A stretch of 64,000 nt of DNA. It comes from Streptomyces sp. BHT-5-2. GTDB lineage: Bacteria > Actinomycetota > Actinomycetes > Streptomycetales > Streptomycetaceae. Below the pieces are notes generated by a model, which was not told where the DNA came from, made no database searches, and worked only from the letters and a program-made list of their open reading frames with translations. The stretch spans positions 2,108,001 through 2,172,000 of the forward strand of contig NZ_CP081496.1 in NCBI RefSeq assembly GCF_019774615.1, in the 5' to 3' direction. Shown piece by piece: positions 52,197-61,177 of the stretch. The position numbers and the translations under genes were made by a program. Numbering within the stretch: position 1 is the first letter of the stretch; each line of letters begins with the position of its first letter.

Positions 52197-53908
52197 GCGG
52201 ATATCTCCTCGGTGTCAGTGGTCCGGTCGGTGGTCCGGTCGGTGGTCCGACCGGCCTGCTGGTCGATGGTCCGGTCGGTGTGCGGCAGGTCCGGCGCCTG
52301 GGTGCTCAGCGCGAGACGGTCGACCTTGCCGCGGGCGGTGAGCGGCAGCGCGGCCACGGGGATCACCCGGTCCGGGAGCATCCGCTGGGGCAGCGCCGCG
52401 CGCAGCTCGGTCAGCAGTGCCCTGGCCGTGAGGGCCGCTCCTCTGCTCTGGACGTACGCCCAGATCTCGCCGCGGTGGGCGCCCTCCTTGGCAACGACCG
52501 CGGCGGTCGCGACCTGGGGCAGGTCCAGGACGGCGCTTTCCACGTCGAGCAGGTCGATGCGGTGACCGCGCCGCTTGACCTGGGAGTCGCGCCGCCCCCG
52601 CAGCAGTACGCGGCCCTGGTCGTCGATGCGGCCCAGATCCCCGGTGGCGTAGGCACGGCGCACCGTGCCGTCGCGGAAGGGAACGGTGCGGGTGGGGTCA
52701 CGCAGTTCGCCCTGCTGCAGATAGCCCTGGAAGACGGTGGGCCCGGCGACGTGGATCTCGCCCTCGCCGTCGGTCGGCCGGCCGTCCTCGTCCAGCACCT
52801 CGACCACGTCGCCCGCGATGGCGCGGCCGACGCTCAGCTCCTGGCCGGCCCGCCAGTCGGGGGGCACCCGCAGATACGTGCACACGTTGGTCTCAGTGGG
52901 CCCGTAGAGGTTGTAGAAGGGTATCCGCTCCCCCGCCAAAGCCAGGTATCTCTCCAGGAGTTGGGGGACGAACGGCTCGCCGGCGAAGGCGGCCGCGCGC
53001 AGGGAGGGCGGCAGGCCCTCCTCGGCCATTCCGCCCCGCTGGAGCATCCCGTGATAGAGGGAGGGCACGGCGTAGAAGACGGTGATCCGGTGCTCCCGCA
53101 GCCAGCCGACCACATCGCGCGGGAAGGCGCGCAGCAGGTCCGGCATCAGGACCGCACAGGCACCGGCCGAGGCGGTGCTGAACAGGTCGAAGGTGGTGAG
53201 GTCGAAGGTGAGGGATGCCTGCGAGCCCACCCGGTCGGTCTCACGGAGCCCCAGCTCCGCCGCGGCCCACAACGCGAAGTGGGCGACGTTGGCGTGCGAG
53301 AGCAGGACTCCCTTGGGCCAGCCGGTGCTGCCGGAGGTGAACAGGATGTAGCCGCCCCGGTCCGTGGGCGCGGGCAGCGGAGCCGGGCGGTCCGCCCCGC
53401 CCCTCAGGCGGAGCCAGTTGAGCCCGTGGTCGAGGGTGCCCTCTGTGGTCTCGGCCCCTTCGGCGGCCTCGGCGGCGGCGCTTCGGCCGGCGGGCAGGCT
53501 GCGGTCCGGGGTCAGGAGCACCGAGAGCCCGGCGGCGCGGGCCATCCGTGCCGTGCGGGCCGGGGGGTCCGCGGGATCGAGGGGGGCCACCACCGCCCCG
53601 GCCCGCAGCGCGGCGTAGATGGCCAGTACGGCAGCGGCTGACTTGGGGGCGTACACGCCGACCCGATCGCCCGGGACCACCCCCGCCGCGGTGAGCTGCC
53701 CGGCCAGCGTCCCGACGCCGCGCTCCACTTCGGCGTAGGTCCAGCTCTCGCCCGCGGCGGCCAGGGCCGGCCGTTCGGGGTGCAGCGCGGCGGCCCGGGC
53801 CAGGAGGCCGTCCAGTCTGACGTCGTCCGCGGAGCCCGGGAACCGTCCGCCGTCCGGGGCGGTGAGGGGGCCTGCGGGGTGCGGGCGCAGGGGTTCCGCC
53901 GGGCTCAT
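52193..53908 (-). CDS. Stand-alone amino-acid adenylation enzyme
   Basis: 571-residue AMP-forming ligase that would load an amino acid onto the carrier. Core motifs in order: A3 YILFTSGSTGWPKGVLLS, A4 with Asp in TFDLTTFDLF (the Asp that normally binds the alpha-amino group), A5 FYNLYGPTETNVCT, A7/A8 YATGDLGRIDDQGRVLLRG with RRDSQVKRRGHRI, and A10 LPLTARGKVDR with the catalytic Lys. This is the type seen in prolyl-AMP ligases of pyrrole biosynthesis. The C-terminus has a short Thr-Asp-Arg repeat. ATG overlaps the hydrolase stop codon. The exact amino acid is not decided here. Confidence 0.88.
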   Translation of the reverse strand: MSPAEPLRPHPAGPLTAPDGGRFPGSADDVRLDGLLARAAALHPERPALAAAGESWTYAEVERGVGTLAGQLTAAGVVPGDRVGVYAPKSAAAVLAIYAALRAGAVVAPLDPADPPARTARMARAAGLSVLLTPDRSLPAGRSAAAEAAEGAETTEGTLDHGLNWLRLRGGADRPAPLPAPTDRGGYILFTSGSTGWPKGVLLSHANVAHFALWAAAELGLRETDRVGSQASLTFDLTTFDLFSTASAGACAVLMPDLLRAFPRDVVGWLREHRITVFYAVPSLYHGMLQRGGMAEEGLPPSLRAAAFAGEPFVPQLLERYLALAGERIPFYNLYGPTETNVCTYLRVPPDWRAGQELSVGRAIAGDVVEVLDEDGRPTDGEGEIHVAGPTVFQGYLQQGELRDPTRTVPFRDGTVRRAYATGDLGRIDDQGRVLLRGRRDSQVKRRGHRIDLLDVESAVLDLPQVATAAVVAKEGAHRGEIWAYVQSRGAALTARALLTELRAALPQRMLPDRVIPVAALPLTARGKVDRLALSTQAPDLPHTDRTIDQQAGRTTDRTTDRTTDTEEISA

Positions 53909-54693
53909 ACGTGTGCCTCCGGGGCGCGGTGGCCGGGCACGAACTCGGTGAGGAAGGAACTGATGGCCGCCACGACGCGCTCCGGATCGTCGGCCATGTG
54001 CTGGTAGTGGCCGCCGCCTTCGATCACCTCGCGCCGGACCGGTCCGGACAGCGCCCGCTCGGCGGCATCGAGCTGCCCGAGCGTGCCGTACTCGTCCTGG
54101 TCGCCCTGGATCAGCAGAACGGGCGCGGTGACGTCGAGGTCGCCCTCGATGCTCCAGGTGCGGAACGCGGGTGACAGCCAGACATCGCTCCACCCCTCCA
54201 CGACCGTCTTCGGGTCGGCGTGCATCATCGCCACCCGCTTGGCGAACGCCCCGCCGGAGTCGAAGGATTCACGGGCTGCCCGGACGCCCCGCAGGGTGGA
54301 CTCCTCGCAGTACAGGTGCGGGCCGAGCGCGACCACCGCCTCGACCGGCCGGACGGAGGCGTACAGCAGGGACATCGAGCCGCCGTCGCTGTGCCCGACG
54401 AGCACGGGCCGTTCCACTCCGAGCAGGTCCAGCAGCTCGGGCAGCTTCTCCTGCCCCTCCTCGTGCATGTAGCGGGGGGTGCGCGGCAGCTTCGCCGGCC
54501 CGGAGAAACCGTTGCCGTGGCGGGAGAAGAGCAGCGCGCGACGCCCGGTCCGCGCGGCGAGGAGCCGGGGAAACCGGTTCCAGGTGGCGATGGCACCGGT
54601 GCCGCCGTGCACAAAGACCAGCGGAGCCGCCTCCGGATCACCGTCGAGGAAGGTGTACTCGATGGGGCCATTCCGTGTCTCGACTTCGGGCAC
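53905..54693 (-). CDS. Alpha/beta hydrolase
   Basis: 262 residues. Oxyanion region FVHGGTGAIATWNRF, nucleophile Ser102 in LVGHSDGGSMSLLY, acid in LIQGDQDEYG and His in GGGHYQHMADDPE. It could be the thioesterase that frees the carrier-bound product or a product-modifying esterase. It is first in the six-gene operon. AGAGAGG lies seven bases before the GTG start. The intergenic region shared with the LysR gene suggests activation by that regulator. Confidence 0.86.
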   Translation of the reverse strand: MPEVETRNGPIEYTFLDGDPEAAPLVFVHGGTGAIATWNRFPRLLAARTGRRALLFSRHGNGFSGPAKLPRTPRYMHEEGQEKLPELLDLLGVERPVLVGHSDGGSMSLLYASVRPVEAVVALGPHLYCEESTLRGVRAARESFDSGGAFAKRVAMMHADPKTVVEGWSDVWLSPAFRTWSIEGDLDVTAPVLLIQGDQDEYGTLGQLDAAERALSGPVRREVIEGGGHYQHMADDPERVVAAISSFLTEFVPGHRAPEAHV

Positions 54694-55052
54694 GTCAATA
54701 CCTCTCTTAAACTCAACGATCAGTAAAAAATTGGTAGTTCATGCCAGGCCGCAACACCCAGGGCCAGGCCGGAATTCCGGCGGCGGATGTGGTGAGAACG
54801 AAGCCCGGCTCCTGCCGATCAGCCCCGGGCGGGCATACGGGCCGCCCTGTGCGGAATCACCCCGTCAAGAACACGTGAAGCGAGCATGGCGAGCTCGGCA
54901 CTTTCAACCCCCGTTACGCGCAAGCGAATTACGACGGCATCCCGTCGGCGCCGCGAGCCGCGGGCACACCCGGCGGGCGGCACTCCTCGAGCCTATGCAG
55001 GGTGATCTGGATCAAGGAAATAGCTTTTCCGTCTCGCCTATGCTCTGGCCGT
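54694..55052. promoter_or_regulatory. Divergent promoter region of the operon and lysR
   Basis: 359 bp. Just upstream of the hydrolase gene is an unusually AT-rich stretch (about 54709-54745), the probable operon promoter. GCCTATGC occurs at 54991 and 55036. The second copy gives TATGCT about 9 bp before the LysR ATG, so the LysR mRNA may be leaderless and the repeat may be the LysR box. Confidence 0.5.
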
Positions 55053-55925
55053 ATGAACGTCGATCTTCGTCATCTCCGCAACTTCCTTGCCGTGGCGGAG
55101 GCACGCAGTTTCACCGCCGCCAGCAAACGGCTTCACCTCGCTCAGCCGACACTCACCCGCAGCATCCGCGCCTTGGAGGAGTCCCTCGGGGTGCGCCTCT
55201 TCGACCGCACCACCCGCCATATCGCACTCACCCCCAAGGGCAGCCGCCTGCGCGAGTCGCTCATGCCGATCATTCGGCAACTCGACTCGACCCTCGCCGA
55301 CATCCGCGGGGGCCAGGCCCTGCGCATCGGATTCGCCTGGGGGCTGCCCGAGCTCCTCTCGACGCTCGCCGTCCGCTTCGGCAAGGAGAACGCCTCGGAG
55401 GTGGAGCTGGTGCGCCGGGACACCGCGATGGCCGGGCTGGACACCGGGGACGTCGATGTCGCGCTGCTGCGCGGCGAGATACAGGCCAGGGGCGTGCGCT
55501 GCGTACAGCTGTATGAGGAGGAACGCATCGCCGCGGTGCCCACGGCCTCGCCGCTGGCCCGGCGGCCGGAGGTGCGGTGGGCGGAGTTGGCGCGGTGGCC
55601 GCTGGTGGTGAACGTCGTGAGCGGCACGACCTTCCCCTGGATGTGGCCCGACGGCACCCGTCCGGAAGTCGGCGCCGAGTGCCGGAACTTCGACGAGTGG
55701 CTGGAGAAGGTCGCGGCCGGGGCCGGGTTCGGAACCGCCCCCGCCTCGGCCGCGCGTCGCTACACCCACCCGGGTGTCCGCCTCGTCCCGCTGCGGGATG
55801 CCCCACTGGTCCGCACCCACCTGGCCTTCCCCGTGCACGGCACCCACCCACTGGCCTCCCACCTCGCGGACGCGGCCTGGCACGCCTTCCGCGAGGTGAA
55901 CACCCCGGCGGGGAAGCCCGGGTGA
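55053..55925 (+). CDS. LysR-family regulator
   Basis: 290 residues from ATG 55053. The N-terminal HTH (1-60) is classic: VDLRHLRNFLAVAEARSFTA, AASKRLHLAQPTLTRSIRAL and LFDRTTRHIALTPKGSRL. The effector domain follows (about 90-285; ALRIGFAWGLPELLSTLAV). LysR proteins usually activate a divergent gene and repress themselves, so this one should control the hydrolase-to-flavin-reductase operon, with an intermediate or product as ligand (inference). Confidence 0.92.
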   Translation: MNVDLRHLRNFLAVAEARSFTAASKRLHLAQPTLTRSIRALEESLGVRLFDRTTRHIALTPKGSRLRESLMPIIRQLDSTLADIRGGQALRIGFAWGLPELLSTLAVRFGKENASEVELVRRDTAMAGLDTGDVDVALLRGEIQARGVRCVQLYEEERIAAVPTASPLARRPEVRWAELARWPLVVNVVSGTTFPWMWPDGTRPEVGAECRNFDEWLEKVAAGAGFGTAPASAARRYTHPGVRLVPLRDAPLVRTHLAFPVHGTHPLASHLADAAWHAFREVNTPAGKPG

Positions 55926-56156
55926 CCAGGGGGAGACCGGCTCCCTGACGCGGTCCTGGCGCCGGGGTCAGGAGGCGACCACCGCGGTACAAGGGGTCCG
56001 TTCACGGGCCTCGCCTGTCGCTCTGCGGTGCCGAACCGGTGGGCCGTGGGCCGTCGTGACGGCCGGATGTGCCAAACGTCCGGTGTGCCGCATCGCGCCG
56101 GTGGGCCGGTCCGGTCGCCGGTGGGGGCGGGATCCGGGGCCGTCCGCGAGGGCGGG

Positions 56157-58760
56157 TCAGACCGCGTCGTCGGCGAGTTCGGCGACGCCGGTGATGCGGT
56201 GCAGGGGGTAGGTGCGGACCTCGTCGGAGGTGTGGTCGTAGGCGGTGACGTAGCCGCCCTCGACGCGTACGGGGGCGATCACGCGCTGGCTGGCGGCGCC
56301 GTCCGCGTTGACGTAGCCGATCCAGACGGGGGAGCCGGTGAGGACCGCGGCCTGCATGGTGGCCAGGGTCTCGGCGGAGGTGGTCCGGGGCAGCGCGCCC
56401 GGGGCCGGGCTGTCGGCACGCAGTGCCGGCGTCGAGGGGCGGGCGGGCGTGGCGGCCGGTTTGCGTTCGGCGGTGGCGGCGAGGTCGCCGGCGCGGATGG
56501 CGCGGACCGCCGCCTCCAGGAGGGTGCGGTCGGGCGGCGGCGGGCCGTCCGGCACCGGGGTCGGGGCGGTGCGGGGCGCGGTGCGGTAGGAGTCGGCGCG
56601 GGCCACCAGGACGTCGCCGGCGGCGGACTCGGCGGCCGGGGCGTAGCCCATCGCCCGCAGCCCGTCGAGGAGTTGGTCCGGGGAGGACTGGGCGGCGAGC
56701 ACCGTCGGGGCCAGCCGGCGCAGTCGCAGGGCGGCGGCGCGGCGGTCGGCGAGGATCTCGGAGAGCAGCGCGTCGTCGTCGCAGCGGACGTAGGCGGTGG
56801 CCGCGCCGATCCGCAACCGGCCGTGTTTACGGGCCACGTCGTCGACGAGGTAGGCCAGCGGCTGCGGCACCGGGGTGCGGGAGTGGGTGGTCAGGAACTC
56901 CTGGAGCTCGGCGGCGGACCGGCCGGCGTCCAGGGCGCGGCGCACCGAGGCGGGGGTGAAGCGGTAGACGGTGGCGCCGCCCTTGGACTCGACGTCGGCC
57001 AGCACGTCGAGCGCCTCGGCGAGCGGGCGGCGCAGCGGGCCGGGGGCGACGGCGGTCAGGTCGGCCTGGAGCAGGACGTGGTCGAGGGGTTCGGGCAGCA
57101 GCGGGGCGAGCAGGGCGGCGGCCCGGGCGGCGGAGGCGGTGGCCTCGGCCGGGGTGAGGGGAGTGGGGCCGGGGGCTTCCGGGGCGGGGGCCGTGCTCGG
57201 AGGGGCGGCGTTCGGGTCCGTGCCGATCAGGGCGCGGCCGTGGGCGGCGAGGGCGGCGCGGCCGGTCACGCCCAGCAACTCGGCCTCGGCGAGGGTCCAT
57301 TGGGCGAGCCGGGAGCGGAGGTCGTCGGTCGCCGTGGGGGCGTCCGGGTCATCGGCCGGGGAAGAGGAGGGGACGGGGGAGGGGGACGCCGGGGACCGGC
57401 CGGCCGGGGCGGCGGCCCGTAGGGGGCGTTCCCAGCGCAGCCGGGCGAGCAGGGCCGGCTCCGGGACGGAGGTGCCGGGCGGGAGCGTGGCCAGCAGGGT
57501 CAGGACGCGGTGGCGGACCTCGGGGGCCGGGGAACGGTCCAGGTGCGGGCCGAGGGCGGCCAGCGCACGGCCCTTGGGGTCGGCGGTGCCGACCACTCCG
57601 GGGGTGCGGGTGGCGGGCAGCCAGGCGGCGACCAGGGCCGCCCAGCGCTCGTGGTCGGGGAGCTGGAGCCAGTCCTCGGCGGCCGGGGTGGCGGCGTAGC
57701 GCTCGTCGGCCTCGCCGTCGGAGGCGATCAGGCCGGCGGCGTAGGCGAGTTCGAGCCAGAAGGCGGCGAGCGGTTCGGTGGTGTCCAGGGCGACCGCGGT
57801 CCGCTTGAGGTCGCGGATGCTGAGGCCGCCGGCGCGCAGGACGGGCGGGCCGCCGAGGTCCCACTCCTTGAGCAGTTCCTCGACGGTGGCCAGCGCGGTG
57901 AACGCCTGGCCCGCGGCGGCTTTGTCCACAAGCTGGGGATCGCGGGCGGTGGTCGGAGCCAGGGCGGGCGGCGCCGGCTCGGGGGCGCGGTGCGCACGGC
58001 CGGCGCGCAGATGCAGCGCGGCCTCCCGGGGCAGTACGACATTGCGGGCGCCCGCCGGGAGCAGCAGCCCGCGGTCCAGCAGCCAGCGCAGATGCGCGGC
58101 CGGACGGTCGGTGACCGCCCCGTACGGCGGGCCCCACAGCAGCTTGTCCAGGACGGCGGCGGCCTCGGCGGGCGCGCTCTCCAGCAGCGCGGCCATCCGG
58201 GAGCGGTCGGCGAACAGCGCGGTCAGGGCGGCGACCGCGGACACCGGGTCATGGGTGGCGGGCAGCCCGGCCGCGGCCAGGATCTCCTGGAGCCGGCCCG
58301 GCGACATCCCGGCGGTGGCCTCGGCGACGGTCGGGCCCAGACCGGTCGGGGAGGGGCGGGCGGCGCTCGGGGTGAGGAGTTCCCGGGCGGTGCGCACCAG
58401 CCGCAGCCGGTCGTCCGGGCCCCACACCAGGGCCTGGGCGCGCAGTACGGCGACCGCCCCGGGCAGCGCGGCGGCGACCGCTGCGTTCCCGGCGTCCCCG
58501 GTCATCAGCGCCGCCAGCATCCCGTACGGGCAGGGGTCGGGGGCGACCGCCAGCGCCTCGGCGGTCTGCAGGGCGAAGGTGTCCAGCCGCTCCACCGCGC
58601 GGACCACCGACGCCCGGGTCCCGGCCCGGGTGGCCAGCTGCGTCAGGTCGCCCGGCACCGGGTTGAGCAGGTCGGGCCGGGTCCGCAGCAGGCCGGTGAG
58701 CCCGCGGTCGGAACGGTTCCTGAGCTCCTCGGCGAGGGTGCGGGGAGTAGCGGTGGTCAT
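56157..58760 (-). CDS. Helicase_C_3/WYL-like partner of XPB
   Basis: 867 residues. It belongs to the actinobacterial helicase C-terminal-domain protein family usually encoded beside XPB. No Walker A or DEAD motif is present, so it is not a motor. Winged-helix-like and HTH regions occupy 1-450. The helicase_C_3 domain (about 560-700) has EPLDHVLLQADLTAVAPGPL and YLVDDVARKHGRLRIG. The last 60 residues resemble a WYL domain (WIGYVNADGAASQRVIAPV then RTYPLHRITG), a nucleic-acid-sensing module. Several Pro/Ser/Ala linkers occur. It probably regulates or targets XPB at DNA damage. Confidence 0.8.
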   Translation of the reverse strand: MTTATPRTLAEELRNRSDRGLTGLLRTRPDLLNPVPGDLTQLATRAGTRASVVRAVERLDTFALQTAEALAVAPDPCPYGMLAALMTGDAGNAAVAAALPGAVAVLRAQALVWGPDDRLRLVRTARELLTPSAARPSPTGLGPTVAEATAGMSPGRLQEILAAAGLPATHDPVSAVAALTALFADRSRMAALLESAPAEAAAVLDKLLWGPPYGAVTDRPAAHLRWLLDRGLLLPAGARNVVLPREAALHLRAGRAHRAPEPAPPALAPTTARDPQLVDKAAAGQAFTALATVEELLKEWDLGGPPVLRAGGLSIRDLKRTAVALDTTEPLAAFWLELAYAAGLIASDGEADERYAATPAAEDWLQLPDHERWAALVAAWLPATRTPGVVGTADPKGRALAALGPHLDRSPAPEVRHRVLTLLATLPPGTSVPEPALLARLRWERPLRAAAPAGRSPASPSPVPSSSPADDPDAPTATDDLRSRLAQWTLAEAELLGVTGRAALAAHGRALIGTDPNAAPPSTAPAPEAPGPTPLTPAEATASAARAAALLAPLLPEPLDHVLLQADLTAVAPGPLRRPLAEALDVLADVESKGGATVYRFTPASVRRALDAGRSAAELQEFLTTHSRTPVPQPLAYLVDDVARKHGRLRIGAATAYVRCDDDALLSEILADRRAAALRLRRLAPTVLAAQSSPDQLLDGLRAMGYAPAAESAAGDVLVARADSYRTAPRTAPTPVPDGPPPPDRTLLEAAVRAIRAGDLAATAERKPAATPARPSTPALRADSPAPGALPRTTSAETLATMQAAVLTGSPVWIGYVNADGAASQRVIAPVRVEGGYVTAYDHTSDEVRTYPLHRITGVAELADDAV

Positions 58761-58924
58761 TCGTCCTACGTTAGCCGGGCGGCGGAGGCGGCGGGAGGAG
58801 GTGACCGCGGCCCCGGGGGTGTCCGGGCGGGCGTGCGCGCGCCCCGTCGCGGGCGGCAGCGGTGGCGCGGCGGACCCGCGCGGTACCGTCGGGGCAGCAA
58901 CCAGCGCATGCCGCAGGGGATTTC

Positions 58925-60115
58925 GTGGGGATCGAGAGCGAGCAGCTCGTCTTTGACTATCTGAGCCGGGTGGGCGACCTGGCGCAGCAGCGCGGGCTGC
59001 CGTCCGGCGCCCGGATGCGGCTGGTGGCCTCGCTGCGGGCCGAGATCGACGCGCGCAAGGCGGACCAGAAGGCCGATTCGGTGCCCGGGGTGAAGCGGAT
59101 GCTGGCCCGGCTGGGGACGCCGGAGGCGGTGGTGAAGGCCGCGGCCGACGCGGAGGGCGTGCCCGGCGGGCCGGCGGCGGGGCCGGCCCGGCCGGTGGCC
59201 GCGCCCGCGGAGCCGGCCCGGCCCGCGCAGTGGCCCGGCGCGCGGGAGAGGTTCGGCGGGCTGATCGGGAAGGTGCCGCCGCCGCGCGACCGGGACGCGG
59301 CGGAGGAGGACGGCCGCCGGCCGGGCCTCCTCAAGAAGCGCGGCGGCCGCCCGCCCGCCCCGGATCCCTCGCCCGCCGCCGCACCGCCCCATCTGGCCGG
59401 CGCCGACGAACTGGGGGACGGGGAGGAACCGCCGGACTGGTGGCGGATCCAGGCCGGCCCCACGGGGGCGGAGGACGACGTCCCCGGCTTCGTCGGCGGC
59501 ATCGAGATCCCCGAGGTCTGGCACCACCCGGAAGAGGACGCCGAGCGGGCGGAGAAGACCGGGAAGACCGGGAACGGCGCGGGTGACGAGCCCGGCGGGG
59601 CGGGCGCCGCGTCGTCGCGGAAGGGGCGGCGGGTGCTGCCGGCCCTCGTACGGCGGACGCTCGGGCGGCGGCCCGAGGCGACGGCCGGGTCCGGGCCCGT
59701 GGTCGACGGGGAGGGCGCTCAGGAGACCGCTGCCGCCCCGGCGGCGGTGCCGCTGCGGGCGTGGCTCAGCCCGGTGCCGACGCTGGCGGTGCTGCTGCTG
59801 GTGGCGGGTGCGGCGGCCGGCTCCTGGCTGGCGCTGGCCGGCGGCTGGGGGCTGGCCTACGTCTCGCGCCGGCTCAGCCGCACCGAGGCCAAGTTCGCGG
59901 CGCTCGGCGTGCCCGGCATCGTCGTGGGCGGCCTGCTGGTCTGGGTCTGGGGCCGCAACGACGGCCGCTGGGGCGCCCCGGTCCCGCCGGGCCACCTCGG
60001 TACGGAACTGCTCGCCGGCCTCCCGGGCGTGGTGCGCGTGGCGGCGGTCGCCTCGGCACTGTTCCTGCTGTGGCGGATGCGGCGGACGGTGGGGCGGGAG
60101 CGGACGATGGGGTGA
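58925..60115 (+). CDS. Hypothetical membrane protein
   Basis: 396 residues from GTG 58925 after AGGGGA. The soluble N-terminus (EQLVFDYLSRVGDLAQQRGL, then MRLVASLRAEIDARKADQKA and MLARLGTPEAVVKAA) resembles the short helical domain found at the start of HAAS-type membrane proteins. A long disordered Pro/Gly/Glu linker (95-270) follows, then four membrane helices (about 280-385). HAAS proteins in Firmicutes pair with PadR regulators; none lies here. Function unknown. Confidence 0.7.
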   Translation: MGIESEQLVFDYLSRVGDLAQQRGLPSGARMRLVASLRAEIDARKADQKADSVPGVKRMLARLGTPEAVVKAAADAEGVPGGPAAGPARPVAAPAEPARPAQWPGARERFGGLIGKVPPPRDRDAAEEDGRRPGLLKKRGGRPPAPDPSPAAAPPHLAGADELGDGEEPPDWWRIQAGPTGAEDDVPGFVGGIEIPEVWHHPEEDAERAEKTGKTGNGAGDEPGGAGAASSRKGRRVLPALVRRTLGRRPEATAGSGPVVDGEGAQETAAAPAAVPLRAWLSPVPTLAVLLLVAGAAAGSWLALAGGWGLAYVSRRLSRTEAKFAALGVPGIVVGGLLVWVWGRNDGRWGAPVPPGHLGTELLAGLPGVVRVAAVASALFLLWRMRRTVGRERTMG

Positions 60116-60180
60116 GAGGGGACCGCCCTTTCGGCTCGGCGGCTGGGTGTTCGGCGGGGCCGGGGCCCCGGGGGCGGACG

Positions 60181-61044
60181 TCAGTGCCGAGGTTCCCTTT
60201 CCCAGGGACGGCCCGGCACCACCAGGGGCGAGCCGGTCACCGGGTCCGGTACGACCACCGCGTTCAGCCCGAAGACCTCCCGGACCAGGTCGGCGGTGAC
60301 GACCTCCCCCGGCCGGCCCTGGGCGACGATCCGGCCGGCCTTCATGGCCACCAGGTGGTCGGCGTAGCGGGCGGCCTGGTTGAGGTCGTGCAGGACGGCG
60401 ACGACGGTCCGGCCGCGCTCGTGGTTGAGCTGCCGCACCAGGTCCAGCACCTCCACCTGGTGGGCGATGTCCAGATAGGTGGTCGGCTCGTCCAGGAGCA
60501 GCAGGTCGGTCTCCTGGGCCAGTGCCATGGCGATCCAGACCCGCTGGCGCTGGCCGCCGGAGAGCTCGTCGACCGGGCGGTCCGCCAGTGCCGTCACGTC
60601 CGTGCGCGCCATCGCCTCGGCGACCGCCCGCTCGTCCTCCGCCGACCACTGCTGCCACCAGCGCTGGTGCGGCTGGCGGCCGCGGGCCACCAGGTCGGCG
60701 ACGGTGATCGCCTCCGGTGCGACCGGCGTCTGCGGCAGCAGACCGAGCGACCGGGCGATCTTCCGGGTGGGGATCCGGGCCAGGTCCGTCCCGTCCAGCA
60801 GGACGACGCCCCGCCGCGGCCGCAGCAGCCGTCCCAGGGCGCGCAGCAGCGTCGACTTGCCGCACGCGTTGGGGCCGACGACGACGGTGACGGCGCCGTC
60901 GGGCACGTCCAGGTCCAGGCCCTCGACGACCGTGCGCTCCTCGTAGGAGAGGGTCAGATCGCGGGCCGCCAGACGGGCGGCGGTCTCCTGGGCGGCGGCG
61001 GTTTCCGTCTCGGCCGCGGGCCGCGGGGTGCCGGTACCGGTCAC
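60181..61044 (-). CDS. Siderophore-type ABC transporter ATPase (orphan)
   Basis: 287-residue FecE/FepC-type ATPase. Walker [18 protein letters not shown]-loop [11 protein letters not shown], signature [20 protein letters not shown], Walker [13 protein letters not shown] and H-loop [13 protein letters not shown] are all intact. It would power ferric-siderophore or cobalamin uptake. Its GTG overlaps the stop codon of a permease remnant (GTGA). No intact permease or binding protein is adjacent, so it is either decaying or serves a permease encoded elsewhere. Confidence 0.88.
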   Translation of the reverse strand: MTGTGTPRPAAETETAAAQETAARLAARDLTLSYEERTVVEGLDLDVPDGAVTVVVGPNACGKSTLLRALGRLLRPRRGVVLLDGTDLARIPTRKIARSLGLLPQTPVAPEAITVADLVARGRQPHQRWWQQWSAEDERAVAEAMARTDVTALADRPVDELSGGQRQRVWIAMALAQETDLLLLDEPTTYLDIAHQVEVLDLVRQLNHERGRTVVAVLHDLNQAARYADHLVAMKAGRIVAQGRPGEVVTADLVREVFGLNAVVVPDPVTGSPLVVPGRPWEREPRH

Positions 61045-61175
61045 GCGTTTCCTCCTGTGGTCCGGCCACCGGACCGGTGGCCCCTGATGATCAGCCAGAT
61101 CGGATACGGGGCGCCGACCGCGGCGGTCAGCACACCCACCGGCAGCCCGATCAGCGTGCGCGGCAGCCGCAGGCA
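61041..61175 (-). pseudogene. Remnant of a FecCD-type siderophore permease
   Basis: About 44 codons remain in frame upstream of the ATPase. They read [10 protein letters not shown] and then [20 protein letters not shown]. The second part is the conserved C-terminal end of FecCD permeases. The first part resembles the N-terminal RLPRTL motif of the same family. The fusion is best explained by a deletion of most of the permease, although chance similarity of the first part is possible. The stop codon overlaps the ATPase start. The HAD gene begins three bases beyond the remnant's upstream edge, on the other strand. Confidence 0.7.
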
Positions 61176-61177
61176 CA

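Noticed and set aside
49576..53908. Methoxymalonyl-ACP cassette
   Set aside because: That set needs an FkbH-like glyceryl loading enzyme and a 3-hydroxyacyl dehydrogenase; neither is present, and the ligase has amino-acid-type motifs.
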